From Leeuwenhoekiella blandensis MED217 (lineage in GTDB: Bacteria > Bacteroidota > Bacteroidia > Flavobacteriales > Flavobacteriaceae): a stretch of 64,000 nt of DNA. Positions 34,303 to 43,266 of the stretch are shown here, piece by piece. The stretch covers positions 1,154,567 through 1,218,566 of the forward strand of contig NZ_CH672395.1 in the NCBI RefSeq assembly GCF_000152985.1, written 5' to 3'. Position 1 is the stretch's first letter. Every line of letters begins with the position of its first letter. A program made the position numbers and the translations under genes. A model generated the notes under the pieces. The model saw only the letters and a program-made list of their open reading frames with translations, was not told the origin of the DNA and ran no database searches.

Positions 34303-37230
34303 ATGATTACACAGCTCACAGAACCCTTATCTGAACTCAGAGATTCTCTTGACGGAGATCTATTTTTTGATGATTTGCATAAAACCTTGTATGCTACAGA
34401 TGCTTCGGTTTATCGTCAAATTCCTGTTGCAGTTGCGTTTCCGAAGTGTGAGAAAGATATTCAGCAACTTATTCTTTTTGCTGAAAAAAATAAGATAGGG
34501 ATCATTCCGAGAACTGCAGGAACTTCCCTGGCAGGACAATGTGTCGGAGACGGTCTTGTGGTAGATGTGTCTAAATATTTTACTGAAATCATCGCGCTGG
34601 ATGTGCAAAACAAAACGGTGACCGTACAACCAGGTGTGATACGTGATGAGTTGAATCGCTTTCTTGAACCGCACGGCTTATTTTTTGCACCCAACACTTC
34701 AACCTCAAACCGCTGTATGATCGGCGGAATGGTGGGGAATAATTCATCGGGAACTACCTCTATTCAATTTGGCGTAACACGCGATAAGGTGGTAGAAGTA
34801 AAAACTATATTGAGCGACGCAAGCAGCGTCACTTTTAGTGCGATTTCAACTGAAGAGTTTAAACAAAAGTGCAAACTGAACATCCTTGAAGGAAAAGTAT
34901 ACAGGAGCATTTATGAGCAATTAAGGGATGAACAGGTGCAAGAGGAGATTCGTTCTACATTTCCCAAACCGGAAATCCATCGCAGAAATACGGGATATGC
35001 GCTAGACGCCTTGCTTGATAATTCCGTTTTCGATAACAAAAGTGAGCAACCGTTCAATATGTGTAAGCTGCTTGCAGGAAGTGAAGGAACGCTCGCGTTT
35101 AGCACAGAAATAACGCTACAATTAGATGTACTACCTCCAAAGCACGGAGTGATGGTTGCAGCGCATTTTGAAAGTATTACGGCTTGTTTGGAAGCGGTAG
35201 TCCCAGCGATGCAACATAAGCTGTATGCTTGTGAAATGATGGATAAAGTAATTCTTGATTGTACGCTGAATAATCGGGAGCAGCAAAAAAACCGCTTTTT
35301 TATCGAAGGCGATCCCGCTGCGATTTTGATGCTAGAAGTGCGTGCAGATACGTTAGACGACGCGCGCAAACAAGCTCTGGAATTAATCGCGACTATTGAA
35401 AATTCTGGGTTGAGCTATGCTTATCCTACTCTTGAAGGTTCACAGATCAATCAGGCTTTAGAATTGCGTAAAGCAGGCTTGGGCTTATTAGGAAACATTG
35501 TGGGCGATCGCAAGGCAGTAGCCTGTATTGAAGATACTGCCGTAGCGTTAGAAGATCTTGCACCCTACATCAACGAGTTCAGCGCATTGATGGCCGACTT
35601 TAAACAGGATGCGGTGTATTATGCGCACGCAGGAGCCGGGGAGCTGCATTTGCGACCTATTCTCGATTTAAAGAAAGCAGATGATGTGGTGCTTTTTAGA
35701 AAGATCACAACGGCGGTAGCCAACCTGGTCAAAAAATATCAGGGTTCGATGAGCGGAGAGCATGGCGACGGACTCGTACGTGGAGAGTTTGTAGAGATGA
35801 TGATCGGTAGTGCCAACTATGAGCGTTTAAAACGTATAAAAAGTAGCTTTGATCCTCATAATGTTTTCAATCCTGGGAAGCTGGTCAATGCCAACCCGAT
35901 GGACGAAAACCTGCGCTATACTCCAGATCGTGAAGAACCGGAAATTGATACGTTACTCAATTTTGACGATAGCCAAGGAATTTTACGCGCTGCAGAACAA
36001 TGCAACGGGACAGGCGATTGCAGAAAGTTACCGGCTGCCGGCGGAACGATGTGTCCCAGTTATCGCGCTACACGCGATGAAAAAGATTCCACACGTGGAA
36101 GGGCAAATGCCTTACGTGAGTTCTTAACCCAATCAGAACGTAAGAACAGTTTTAATCATAAAGAATTAAAAGAAGTTTTTGACCTCTGCCTAAGCTGTAA
36201 AGCTTGTGCCAGCGAATGCCCAAGTAATGTGGATGTCGCGGCCTTAAAAGCTGAATTTGAATATCAATATAAGAAGGAAAATGGGAGCTCGCTACGCACA
36301 CGTGCGTTTGCATTTAATGCCTATTTGAACAAAGTAGGAGCCGTGCTTCCGGGGATTACAAATCGATTGTATAAAGCTAAACTGAGTGGGAGATTTATCA
36401 GGAAAACCCTCGAAGTTGCTCCCGAACGCAGCCTTCCGCCGCTGTCCAAACGCACGTTAAGAAAGCGTTTTAAAAAGCTTAAGGCTTTCAATCCACAAAA
36501 CCCGATCAAGACGGTCTATTTATTTGCCGATGAGTTTACCAATTATCTAGATGCACAAATTGGTGAGGATGCCGTGATCTTATTGCAGCGACTCAACTAT
36601 GAAGTGCGTATAGTGGCGCACGCCGAGAGTGGACGATCTTTTATTTCTAAAGGTTTTTTAAAAGAAGCGCGTAAGACTGCGCAGAAAAACATCAACACGT
36701 TTAAAGATCTTGTTGATGAGAAGCATCCTTTAATCGGAATTGAACCTTCAGCGATTTTAGGCTTTCGGGATGAATATTTGCGTTTGGCAAAAGATGTTGA
36801 GGAGGCAAAAGCTTTAGCTAAAAACACCTTTACTATTGAAGAATTTTTGAGTGCTGAAATCAAAGCAGAACGCATTAAAGCGACTTCATTTACCACCGAA
36901 GCCAAGAAGCTGAAGATTCACGGGCATTGCCATCAAAAGTCCTTAAGCGGAATAGAGCATACCTTTAGTATTTTGAACCTTCCGGTGAATTATACGCCTA
37001 CGATCATTCCGTCTGGGTGTTGTGGGATGGCTGGCTCTTTTGGGTATGAAAAGGAACATTATGCGTTGAGTATGCAAATAGGAGAGCAAACGCTGTTTCC
37101 TGCGGTACGCAAAGCTTCAGAAGATACACTCATCGCCGCGCCGGGTACGAGTTGTAGGCATCAAATAAAAGACGGGACACAGCGCCAAGCACAGCATCCC
37201 GTTACTATTTTAAAAAATGCTTTGGTTTAG
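34303..37230 (+). CDS. YdiJ-like FAD and Fe-S D-2-hydroxyacid dehydrogenase
   Basis: A 975-residue multi-domain enzyme. Residues about 30-260 are a PCMH-type FAD domain (PRTAGTSLAGQCVGDGLVVDVS, GMVGNNSSGTTS); 260-540 is the FAD_oxidase_C part ending in SGEHGDGLVRGEF; two ferredoxin-like clusters follow (CNGTGDCRKL..MCPSYRAT and CLSCKACASECPS); the C-terminal CCG-type region holds HGHCHQKSLSG and PSGCCGMAGSFGYEKEH. This architecture is that of E. coli YdiJ, a D-2-hydroxyglutarate dehydrogenase, and of GlcD-GlpC fusions. Electrons would pass from FAD to Fe-S clusters and quinone. Substrate not proven. Its stop overlaps the stop of the convergent epimerase gene. Confidence 0.88.
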   Translation: MITQLTEPLSELRDSLDGDLFFDDLHKTLYATDASVYRQIPVAVAFPKCEKDIQQLILFAEKNKIGIIPRTAGTSLAGQCVGDGLVVDVSKYFTEIIALDVQNKTVTVQPGVIRDELNRFLEPHGLFFAPNTSTSNRCMIGGMVGNNSSGTTSIQFGVTRDKVVEVKTILSDASSVTFSAISTEEFKQKCKLNILEGKVYRSIYEQLRDEQVQEEIRSTFPKPEIHRRNTGYALDALLDNSVFDNKSEQPFNMCKLLAGSEGTLAFSTEITLQLDVLPPKHGVMVAAHFESITACLEAVVPAMQHKLYACEMMDKVILDCTLNNREQQKNRFFIEGDPAAILMLEVRADTLDDARKQALELIATIENSGLSYAYPTLEGSQINQALELRKAGLGLLGNIVGDRKAVACIEDTAVALEDLAPYINEFSALMADFKQDAVYYAHAGAGELHLRPILDLKKADDVVLFRKITTAVANLVKKYQGSMSGEHGDGLVRGEFVEMMIGSANYERLKRIKSSFDPHNVFNPGKLVNANPMDENLRYTPDREEPEIDTLLNFDDSQGILRAAEQCNGTGDCRKLPAAGGTMCPSYRATRDEKDSTRGRANALREFLTQSERKNSFNHKELKEVFDLCLSCKACASECPSNVDVAALKAEFEYQYKKENGSSLRTRAFAFNAYLNKVGAVLPGITNRLYKAKLSGRFIRKTLEVAPERSLPPLSKRTLRKRFKKLKAFNPQNPIKTVYLFADEFTNYLDAQIGEDAVILLQRLNYEVRIVAHAESGRSFISKGFLKEARKTAQKNINTFKDLVDEKHPLIGIEPSAILGFRDEYLRLAKDVEEAKALAKNTFTIEEFLSAEIKAERIKATSFTTEAKKLKIHGHCHQKSLSGIEHTFSILNLPVNYTPTIIPSGCCGMAGSFGYEKEHYALSMQIGEQTLFPAVRKASEDTLIAAPGTSCRHQIKDGTQRQAQHPVTILKNALV

Positions 37231-38000
37231 ATCTTCAGTAAAACTGTAAAGGTGATTCCTTCCTCTGGTAAGTTTTGGAAACCTTCATTTAGGTTTTCCT
37301 GTGCAACAGCGTAGGGATAGAAGCTTACAGGTTCTACACAAACCATATTAGTCACTTCGGTCCACAGCATAATATTGCCAAAACCTTCAGATTTAAGCGT
37401 GATCGAATTTTCGTCGTTGAGCGTAATTTCAGAACAATCAGGAACCTGAAAGGCTCGGCTTCCTACCGCCATAATTTCAGCTAGACTAATTTCTTTTTTA
37501 GCATGGGTTACCGTTGGTTTTTCGGTACGCAATTTAAAGGCAGGATGATACCCTAGCATAAACGGCATTTCCGGTTCTCCACTAATGATGAATTCAATTT
37601 TTAGTCCATCTTCACTGAGACTGAATTGCTTTTTAAACACAAAATCATACGGCCAGCTCAGCCATTCTTCAGTAGATTTTTTAGGGTATTTCGAATTTTT
37701 GATCTTGGTTCCCGCAGTATACTGCTTTTCAAAAACCGCTGTAGTTGCTGTTGAAGAAGTAAGCGCGTAATCAAGTTCGCGCAACAACCCGTGTTGATCC
37801 AAGATCGCTTCTCCTTTAGGCGTTTTTACTTTAAAACCGGCTTCATCTGTGGGGCCGATTATAGGAAACATCTCATCGTCAGATTTTCCCCAGCCGGGAC
37901 TTCCCACTTGATGAATATACTCATAGTCGTCTTTCTTAAAACTTGAAAGTTGACCTTTATCAATGCTAACGTTGAGGTTTTTTAGTTGTAGTTGTGTCAT
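37227..38000 (-). CDS. Aldose 1-epimerase family protein
   Basis: A 257-residue galactose-mutarotase-fold protein. Motifs include the N-terminal beta region FKKDDYEYIHQVGSPGWGKSDDEMFPIIG, the LGYHPAFKL segment with a conserved His, and VCVEPVSFYPYA near the C-terminus with the acidic Glu often used as catalytic base. The family interconverts alpha and beta sugar anomers or acts on hexose-6-phosphates; substrate unknown. Its 3' end overlaps the stop codon of the YdiJ-like gene by four bases (37227-37230). The gene lies one base downstream of the conserved unknown gene at 38002, forming an operon. Confidence 0.85.
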   Translation of the reverse strand: MTQLQLKNLNVSIDKGQLSSFKKDDYEYIHQVGSPGWGKSDDEMFPIIGPTDEAGFKVKTPKGEAILDQHGLLRELDYALTSSTATTAVFEKQYTAGTKIKNSKYPKKSTEEWLSWPYDFVFKKQFSLSEDGLKIEFIISGEPEMPFMLGYHPAFKLRTEKPTVTHAKKEISLAEIMAVGSRAFQVPDCSEITLNDENSITLKSEGFGNIMLWTEVTNMVCVEPVSFYPYAVAQENLNEGFQNLPEEGITFTVLLKI

Positions 38001-38001
38001 T

Positions 38002-38475
38002 TTAGTTCAGCTTTTCTAAGGCGTTATAATAATCGAGATGTAAATCTTCGTGTAAGGCTTCAATCTTTTTATGAATGTATTCAATTTGGCGTAAATACAA
38101 ATTACGCAGCGTATTGTTATTGCGAATTGCAGGGCGTACGGCTTGCATTTTTTCGCAGAAATAAAGCAAAAGTTGTACTTCGGTCTCTTTATTGCCGGAA
38201 TAGCGGATGTACTTTTTGGTCTCGCGCAAAATCTTTCTGATCGACTTTTTCATCCAGTAGTAATTGCGCGTGTTGAGCGCTTCAAACTGCTCATCGATGT
38301 TTTCTTTGATCAGTGTAACATAACCCGGTTCATAATCTGACTCAAAAAGCAAATACGTGAGCAGTTCTTTGTTCTCTTTTTTGAATTTGGAGAGCCTCAA
38401 ACAAATGTTGAGAAGTTCGTCTTCATCTTTGTGTTTGAGTTCTTTTTTTAACTGCGTGACCGTAGCTGCTTTCAT
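38002..38475 (-). CDS. Conserved hypothetical protein, helical and Lys-rich
   Basis: A 157-residue cytoplasmic protein, almost entirely alpha helical by composition (long runs of Lys/Glu/Leu; VTQLKKELKHKDEDELLNICLRLSKF, then LRNLYLRQIEYIHKKIEALHEDLHLDYY). No membrane segment, metal motif or enzymatic signature is seen. I recognise it only as a Flavobacteriia-type conserved protein of unknown function. It is probably co-transcribed with the following aldose epimerase because their ends are one base apart. Confidence 0.65.
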   Translation of the reverse strand: MKAATVTQLKKELKHKDEDELLNICLRLSKFKKENKELLTYLLFESDYEPGYVTLIKENIDEQFEALNTRNYYWMKKSIRKILRETKKYIRYSGNKETEVQLLLYFCEKMQAVRPAIRNNNTLRNLYLRQIEYIHKKIEALHEDLHLDYYNALEKLN

Positions 38476-38608
38476 AACTGCAATTTAACCAAAATGCTGT
38501 TAAAGCCCGTTAATACTTGGGTTTTAAACGCTAAAATATCTCTAAAGAATTAGGAATAGGCGTGGTTGATGCCTAATTTTAATTCAAACCAAAAAAAGAA
38601 AACTACAT

Positions 38609-39028
38609 ATGAAATTTTCAAGAAAAGCATCAGCAAACTGGAAAGGGCAAATCAAAGCAGGAATGGGAACCATTTCTACTGAAAGTAAAGTTCTGGACGC
38701 ATCAAAATATGGTTTTGCGACCCGTTTTGAAGACGGAAAAGGCACCAACCCCGAAGAATTGATCGGAGCGGCACACGCAGGGTGCTTCACGATGCAATTA
38801 ACCGCATTTTTAGGCGAAGAAGGTTACACTGCCGAAGATTTGAAAACCGACGCTAACGTAACTTTTGAGGATGGTGCGATCACCAAAATTGACTTGACCT
38901 TAGTAGGGAAAGTGCCGGAATGTGATGCAGATACCTTTAAAAAGATAGCCACCAAAGCAAAAGAAAATTGCCCGGTTTCAAAATTATTGAATGCTGAAAT
39001 CAGTCTCGATGCTACTTTAGAAGAATAA
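38609..39028 (+). CDS. OsmC-family peroxiredoxin
   Basis: A 139-residue OsmC/Ohr protein that reduces organic hydroperoxides using a thiol pair. Cys at HAGCFTMQL (position ~60) and Cys at NCPVSKLL (position ~125) are the two catalytic cysteines; the intervening ISTESKVLDASKYGFATRFEDGKGTNPEELIGAA is typical of OsmC. It is monocistronic and is followed by a strong terminator at 39051. In an organism making bacillithiol (bshA), it could use this thiol; this is only an inference. Confidence 0.92.
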   Translation: MKFSRKASANWKGQIKAGMGTISTESKVLDASKYGFATRFEDGKGTNPEELIGAAHAGCFTMQLTAFLGEEGYTAEDLKTDANVTFEDGAITKIDLTLVGKVPECDADTFKKIATKAKENCPVSKLLNAEISLDATLEE

Positions 39029-39050
39029 GAAAATCTTCAATATAAATTTA

Positions 39051-39077
39051 AAACCTCCCCGACGGGAGGTTTTTTTA
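39051..39077 (+). terminator. Terminator after osmC
   Basis: AACCTCCC pairs with GGGAGGTT around a CGAC loop, followed by T residues. It directly precedes the promoter-like box of the surface-glycan cassette. Confidence 0.85.
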
Positions 39078-39103
39078 TGCGCAAGAAGCAAAAGTGTAAA
39101 GTG

Positions 39104-39111
39104 TATCTTTG
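39104..39111 (+). promoter_or_regulatory. Candidate -7 box of the glycan cassette
   Basis: TATCTTTG is a perfect TAnnTTTG match, ending 20 bases before the GTG start at 39131. Confidence 0.45.
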
Positions 39112-39130
39112 ACGAACAAAAAGATAAGAA

Positions 39131-40198
39131 GTGTCTCCACTAGTACTTTATATTTTACCGGCAGTTGCAGCCTTTTTAACCAGTTTTATGGTTGGGAGAT
39201 TGCTATGTACACAAAAGCTAGCGGCGTATTTTATCGACAATGTTGGAGGGAAAAAACTACATCAAAACGCCGTGCCTGCTTCAGGAGGAATTGCGTTGAT
39301 ACTGGGAGTTTTAATACCGGTCATAATTTTTGAAGGAACTTATTTTTTGTGTAATTATTTATTCCTGTTTTGCGGTGGTATTGCGATGTTTGTGTTAGGC
39401 TTATACGATGATTTAAAACCTTTGGGATGGTTGCTCAAGCTTCTTCTTCAGATCGCTATAATTACTGCAGTGGTGCTTTTAGATGATATTCGGTTAGAAT
39501 CGGTATTGTTAGAACATAGTTTTATCCGGCTGCCAAATGTTTTGAGTATTATACTAAGTGTAGTGCTGATCACTTTTTTAACGAATGCCTTCAACTTTAT
39601 TGATGGTGTAGACGGTTTGGCGACGGCAGTAGCACTCGTATTTGTTTTGGGGTTATTGTATTTTCAAACGCCATTTTCCGGAGTGTTTTTAATGTGTATG
39701 GCGGCGGCTTTATTCGGTTTCCGGCAATTGAATCGCGAGCCGGCGGCGTTGTTTATGGGAGATAGCGGCTCGTTATTCATTGGCTTTTTTTGTGCGTGTT
39801 TGGCGATTTTCTTTTTGGAAGCAGATTTAAACATCAACAACACGCAACTAGACTCATTTCAGCAGCGTTTACCTGTTCTGCTTGCGCTTTTTTGGTTTCC
39901 TATTGCAGATACGATTCGCGTGTTGCTATTGCGATTAAGTCGGAAACAAGCGCTTTTCAAAAGAGATAAATTACACAGTTATTCTTCGCTCATTCGTTTG
40001 GGTTATGGGCATTCTAGAATTGTGACCATTGTGGTGGTTTTGACCTTATTAAATGTATTCGGTGCCTGGTATTTAGAACCTCTTGTAGGAGTATTGTTAT
40101 TTCTTGTAGTACAGGTTGCATTTAGTGTAGCACTACATTTTTATCTCAATAGTTTGATTAAGAATTTCACTAATCAAAAAGAAAACAACAATGGATGA
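39131..40198 (+). CDS. MraY/WecA-family polyprenyl-phosphate sugar-1-phosphate transferase
   Basis: A 355-residue integral membrane protein with about ten helices. It carries the PNPT signatures NAFNFIDGVDGLATAVALVF (Asp pair), LFMGDSGSLFIGF and an SYSSLIRLGYGHSRI-like cytoplasmic loop. These enzymes transfer a sugar-1-phosphate from a UDP-sugar to undecaprenyl phosphate, the first membrane step of O-antigen, capsule or teichoic-like polymer synthesis. The start is GTG at 39131, just after a good -7 box, with no ATG before the first helix. Its stop overlaps the next gene by eight bases. The sugar is not known but would fit a 4-amino-4,6-dideoxy sugar made by its neighbours. Confidence 0.88.
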   Translation: MSPLVLYILPAVAAFLTSFMVGRLLCTQKLAAYFIDNVGGKKLHQNAVPASGGIALILGVLIPVIIFEGTYFLCNYLFLFCGGIAMFVLGLYDDLKPLGWLLKLLLQIAIITAVVLLDDIRLESVLLEHSFIRLPNVLSIILSVVLITFLTNAFNFIDGVDGLATAVALVFVLGLLYFQTPFSGVFLMCMAAALFGFRQLNREPAALFMGDSGSLFIGFFCACLAIFFLEADLNINNTQLDSFQQRLPVLLALFWFPIADTIRVLLLRLSRKQALFKRDKLHSYSSLIRLGYGHSRIVTIVVVLTLLNVFGAWYLEPLVGVLLFLVVQVAFSVALHFYLNSLIKNFTNQKENNNG

Positions 40199-41333
40199 GC
40201 CCAAAAAAATAGCACTTGCGTTGCCGTTCATTGATGCGGATGCTACAGATTATCTAGCTGAGGTTGTCAATGAAAACTGGGTGACTTCCGGCGGACCGGC
40301 GGTGACAAAATTTGAAAATCAACTTCAGGAATTCCTGTATACGGAACGGGAAGTAGTGGCTTTAAATTCAGGAACTGCAGCCTTACATCTTGCTTTAAAA
40401 TTAGCTGGCGTGCAAAGTGGCGATTTTGTACTCTGCCAAACGATGAGTTTTGTGGCTTCTTCAAATCCGATAGCCTATTTAGGAGCGATCCCTGTGTTTA
40501 TCGATAGTGAAAGGAGCACTTACAATCTTGCTCCCGAAAATGTAGAAGAGGCTATTGAATGGTGTCTGAAGCAAAACAAAAAGCCGGCGGCTCTGGTCGC
40601 GGTTCATTCTTTTGGGATTCCCTGTCAAATGGAGGAAATTGCCAAGCTTTGTAAAGATTATGAGATTCCATTGATCGAAGATGCAGCCGAATCTTTGGGG
40701 AGCAGATACAAAGATCAATCCTGCGGACTTTTTGGCGATTACGGAATTTTATCCTTTAACGGAAATAAGATTATTACTACCGGTGGCGGTGGTGCACTGA
40801 TTTGTAAAGATGCTCAAAAGGCTGAAGAAGCTAGGCATCTGGCGCGTCAGGCGAAAAGTGCTACAACAGGATTTGAACACGATGCCGTAGGTTTTAATTA
40901 TGCGATGCCGGGATTGAATGCAGCGCTTGGTTTGAGTCAGTTACAAACGCTTAAAGAACGCATTCAAAAGAAGCGGGAGCTTCATCAGTTTTATCTGGAG
41001 TGCTTTACCGAAATAGAAGAAGTTGAAGTGCTGAGCGTTCAAAATGAGGAATACTATGCCAATTATTGGCTGACTGTAATTCGGTTTACAGGAAGTGATT
41101 CAACAAGAAATCCGGAGCAATTTCAAGTTTTTTTAGCCGAAAAAGGGATTGAATCCCGTTTCCCGTGGAAGCCCTTGCATCTTCAGGAGATCTATACTAA
41201 ACAACATTATTTTGGAGCGCAACATGCGGAAACCTTGTGGAAGACTGGATTGTGCCTGCCATCGGGATGTGGTTTGACAAAAGAAGATCTTAACCGAATT
41301 CAACAGGCAATAAATGCTTATTTTTCGGGCTAA
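40191..41333 (+). CDS. DegT/DnrJ/EryC1/StrS-family NDP-sugar aminotransferase
   Basis: A 380-residue PLP enzyme that moves an amino group onto a keto-sugar nucleotide. The cofactor-binding aspartate region is PLIEDAAESLGSRYKDQSCG and the Schiff-base lysine is K193 in SFNGNKIITTGGGGAL. The family start (NEN-WVTSGGPAVTKFENQL) is complete. The genes overlap by eight bases with the transferase before and are two bases from the next gene. Together with the dehydratase it can produce a 4-amino-4,6-dideoxyhexose, as PglE/PglF do for bacillosamine, but the acetyltransferase expected for bacillosamine is not present. Confidence 0.9.
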   Translation: MDEPKKIALALPFIDADATDYLAEVVNENWVTSGGPAVTKFENQLQEFLYTEREVVALNSGTAALHLALKLAGVQSGDFVLCQTMSFVASSNPIAYLGAIPVFIDSERSTYNLAPENVEEAIEWCLKQNKKPAALVAVHSFGIPCQMEEIAKLCKDYEIPLIEDAAESLGSRYKDQSCGLFGDYGILSFNGNKIITTGGGGALICKDAQKAEEARHLARQAKSATTGFEHDAVGFNYAMPGLNAALGLSQLQTLKERIQKKRELHQFYLECFTEIEEVEVLSVQNEEYYANYWLTVIRFTGSDSTRNPEQFQVFLAEKGIESRFPWKPLHLQEIYTKQHYFGAQHAETLWKTGLCLPSGCGLTKEDLNRIQQAINAYFSG

Positions 41334-41335
41334 TT

Positions 41336-42334
41336 ATGGAAATATCTGAGCTTAAAAACCAAACCATTCTCATAACCGGTGCCGCGGGAAGTATCGGTCG
41401 CGAATTGGTTTTGGGCCTGGCGCAATACCAACCCAAGCGACTAATTCTGGTAGATATTTCAGAATTGGGAATGCATAGCTTGCTTCAGGAAATGGCGATC
41501 CATTTTCCGAAAGTGAAGTTGAACTACTATTTAGAAAGTATTTGTGATACAGCATTTATTTCGGCTTTATTTCACAGACAGCACATAGATATCGTTTTTC
41601 ACGCAGCGGCCTATAAACACGTTTCTTTGATGGAAGAAAATGTGTGTGCAGCGGTGAAAACAAATATTATGGGCGCCAAATTACTTATAGACACTTCTTG
41701 TAAACACAATATCGCGCGCTTCCTGTTTATTTCAACAGACAAGGCGGTCGAGCCAATAAGTGTGATGGGAAAGACTAAAAAGGTTGTCGAAGAATATTTG
41801 CTTTTCAAACAGACGGAAACTACGACAACACAACTCAGTATTTTGCGTTTGTGTAATGTTTATGATTCTTCAGGTTCTGTGGTTCCTGTGTTTAAAGCGC
41901 GTATACAACAACAACTTCCGCTAGAAATAAAAGGCAAAGAGGTGCGACGCGCTTTCATTCAGAAGGCCTTGATTCTGGAGCTTGTTTTAAAACTGCTGCA
42001 GTTTGACGATTCCACAGGGGTTTTTATTCCCGGTCAAACAAACGTATTGACGGTGGAGCGTATTGCCGAAAAACTCTTGAAAGAATATGCCGATACGTCT
42101 ATTGAGAATTATCCAATAACCTATTTGACACTTCCGGAATATGAAAAGCAAGAAGAACTTTTGTATTCTAGCAGAGAGCAAGTCGAAGCTTCTTCGGAAG
42201 ACGTACTAGCAAAAGTATACACTCCTAAACCAAAATTGAATTTGGAGCGTCTGAAGCATTGCATTCTGGCTGCCGAAGCGTTTGACAGTGAAAAAGCACG
42301 GGAATTTTTAGACGAACTTACAGCTTATGTTTAA
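41336..42334 (+). CDS. FlaA1/CapD-type NDP-sugar 4,6-dehydratase (soluble)
   Basis: A 332-residue SDR protein. The NAD motif TGAAGSIGREL lies at residues 14-24 (GxxGxxG), with NYYLESICDTAFISALFHRQHIDIVFHAAAYKHV following and the active site STDKAVEPISVMGKTKKVVEE. In this family the SDR tyrosine is replaced by Met (here VMGKTKK), as in UDP-GlcNAc 4,6-dehydratases. The membrane-spanning N-terminal half of CapD/PglF is absent, so it is a short, PseB-like form. It is third in the cassette, two bases after the aminotransferase; its stop overlaps that of the convergent CpsB-type gene by four bases. Confidence 0.85.
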   Translation: MEISELKNQTILITGAAGSIGRELVLGLAQYQPKRLILVDISELGMHSLLQEMAIHFPKVKLNYYLESICDTAFISALFHRQHIDIVFHAAAYKHVSLMEENVCAAVKTNIMGAKLLIDTSCKHNIARFLFISTDKAVEPISVMGKTKKVVEEYLLFKQTETTTTQLSILRLCNVYDSSGSVVPVFKARIQQQLPLEIKGKEVRRAFIQKALILELVLKLLQFDDSTGVFIPGQTNVLTVERIAEKLLKEYADTSIENYPITYLTLPEYEKQEELLYSSREQVEASSEDVLAKVYTPKPKLNLERLKHCILAAEAFDSEKAREFLDELTAYV

Positions 42335-43068
42335 CTGAACGTAGCTGTTGTATTGCTTATGATTCGGTCGAGGTCTGGCTCGTATTTTCCTGAGAACTTC
42401 ACTTTTTTCAAATTCTCAACGTGACGCATATGATGCGTGTCTGTACCAATAAAATCATACATGCCTTCACTGAGTAATTTCAACGCGATTTTAGCGATTC
42501 CGGGTCCGTAGTAACCGCTTATAGACAGGGCGTTCAACTGAAATTTACAGATGTTTTTCAGTTCGTTGTAGGTGTTATATTTTGCGTGATAAAACGCATA
42601 GCGCTCAGGATGCGCCAAGACAGGGATATAGCCAGAATTACCCACTTTAAAAAGAATTTCTCTAAGATTAACAGGTGGCTGTAAATACGACATTTCAACC
42701 AAAACATAGTTGTCCTTTAACGGCAGGATCTGCTTATTCTCTAAGAGATTTACAAGGCCGGAATCCATCATATATTCTGAAGAAGATCTGATGCTGATGT
42801 CTTCGTGGCCGTTTTCCTTTAAAAAGCTTTTCAGTGTAGCTTCAGCATCTAAAATGGTCTCCGGCGTGTTGGGATAATAATCACTCATCGTGTGCGGGGT
42901 GCAAATGAGGTTGGTGATGCCCAATTCTTTAAACTGCGTCAATAGCTGAAGGGAATCCTTTGGAGTTTTGGCTCCGTCGTCAATTCCCGGAAGAATATGA
43001 TTGTGGATGTCTGTGAATTCGCCCAGCTTAGAGGCTAAGAGTTTTTTCGAACTGAAAATAGAGAACAT
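42331..43068 (-). CDS. CpsB/CapC-type PHP-fold tyrosine-protein phosphatase
   Basis: A 245-residue metal-dependent phosphatase. The N-terminal metal motif is FTDIHNHILPGIDDGAKTPKDSLQLL, followed by ICTPHTM, the SSEYMM and LAHPERYAFY boxes and IGTDTHHMRH. This is the bacterial capsule-regulator CpsB/YwqE family, which dephosphorylates tyrosine kinases of polysaccharide export. A frame opens at 43203, but ATG at 43068 is preferred: it gives the usual N-terminus and lies just after a TACTTTTG -7 box. It faces the glycan cassette and overlaps its last stop by four bases; it may control capsule output. Confidence 0.88.
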   Translation of the reverse strand: MFSIFSSKKLLASKLGEFTDIHNHILPGIDDGAKTPKDSLQLLTQFKELGITNLICTPHTMSDYYPNTPETILDAEATLKSFLKENGHEDISIRSSSEYMMDSGLVNLLENKQILPLKDNYVLVEMSYLQPPVNLREILFKVGNSGYIPVLAHPERYAFYHAKYNTYNELKNICKFQLNALSISGYYGPGIAKIALKLLSEGMYDFIGTDTHHMRHVENLKKVKFSGKYEPDLDRIISNTTATFS

Positions 43069-43084
43069 GTTGGTGAAATTTTGG

Positions 43085-43092
43085 CAAAAGTA
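43085..43092 (-). promoter_or_regulatory. Candidate -7 box of the CpsB-type gene
   Basis: On the minus strand TACTTTTG lies 16 bases before the ATG at 43068. It supports that start over one at 43203, which would lie upstream of the promoter. Confidence 0.45.
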
Positions 43093-43266
43093 AACATTTA
43101 TAGGTGGAGATAACGCACGTAGAATCAGGATTAACCTGATTTTATCAACATTGAAAAACGGCATTTTGATACTCCAAAACCCTATTGAAAATATAAAGAG
43201 CACTATTCATTTTTGACGTTGTAGAAGCGTTAAAAGATTGCTTCTAATTGAGTATCTTGCCCGTTG

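Noticed and set aside
43069-43203. N-terminal extension of the CpsB-type phosphatase
   Set aside because: It would start upstream of a TACTTTTG promoter box and add 45 residues that look unlike the family.
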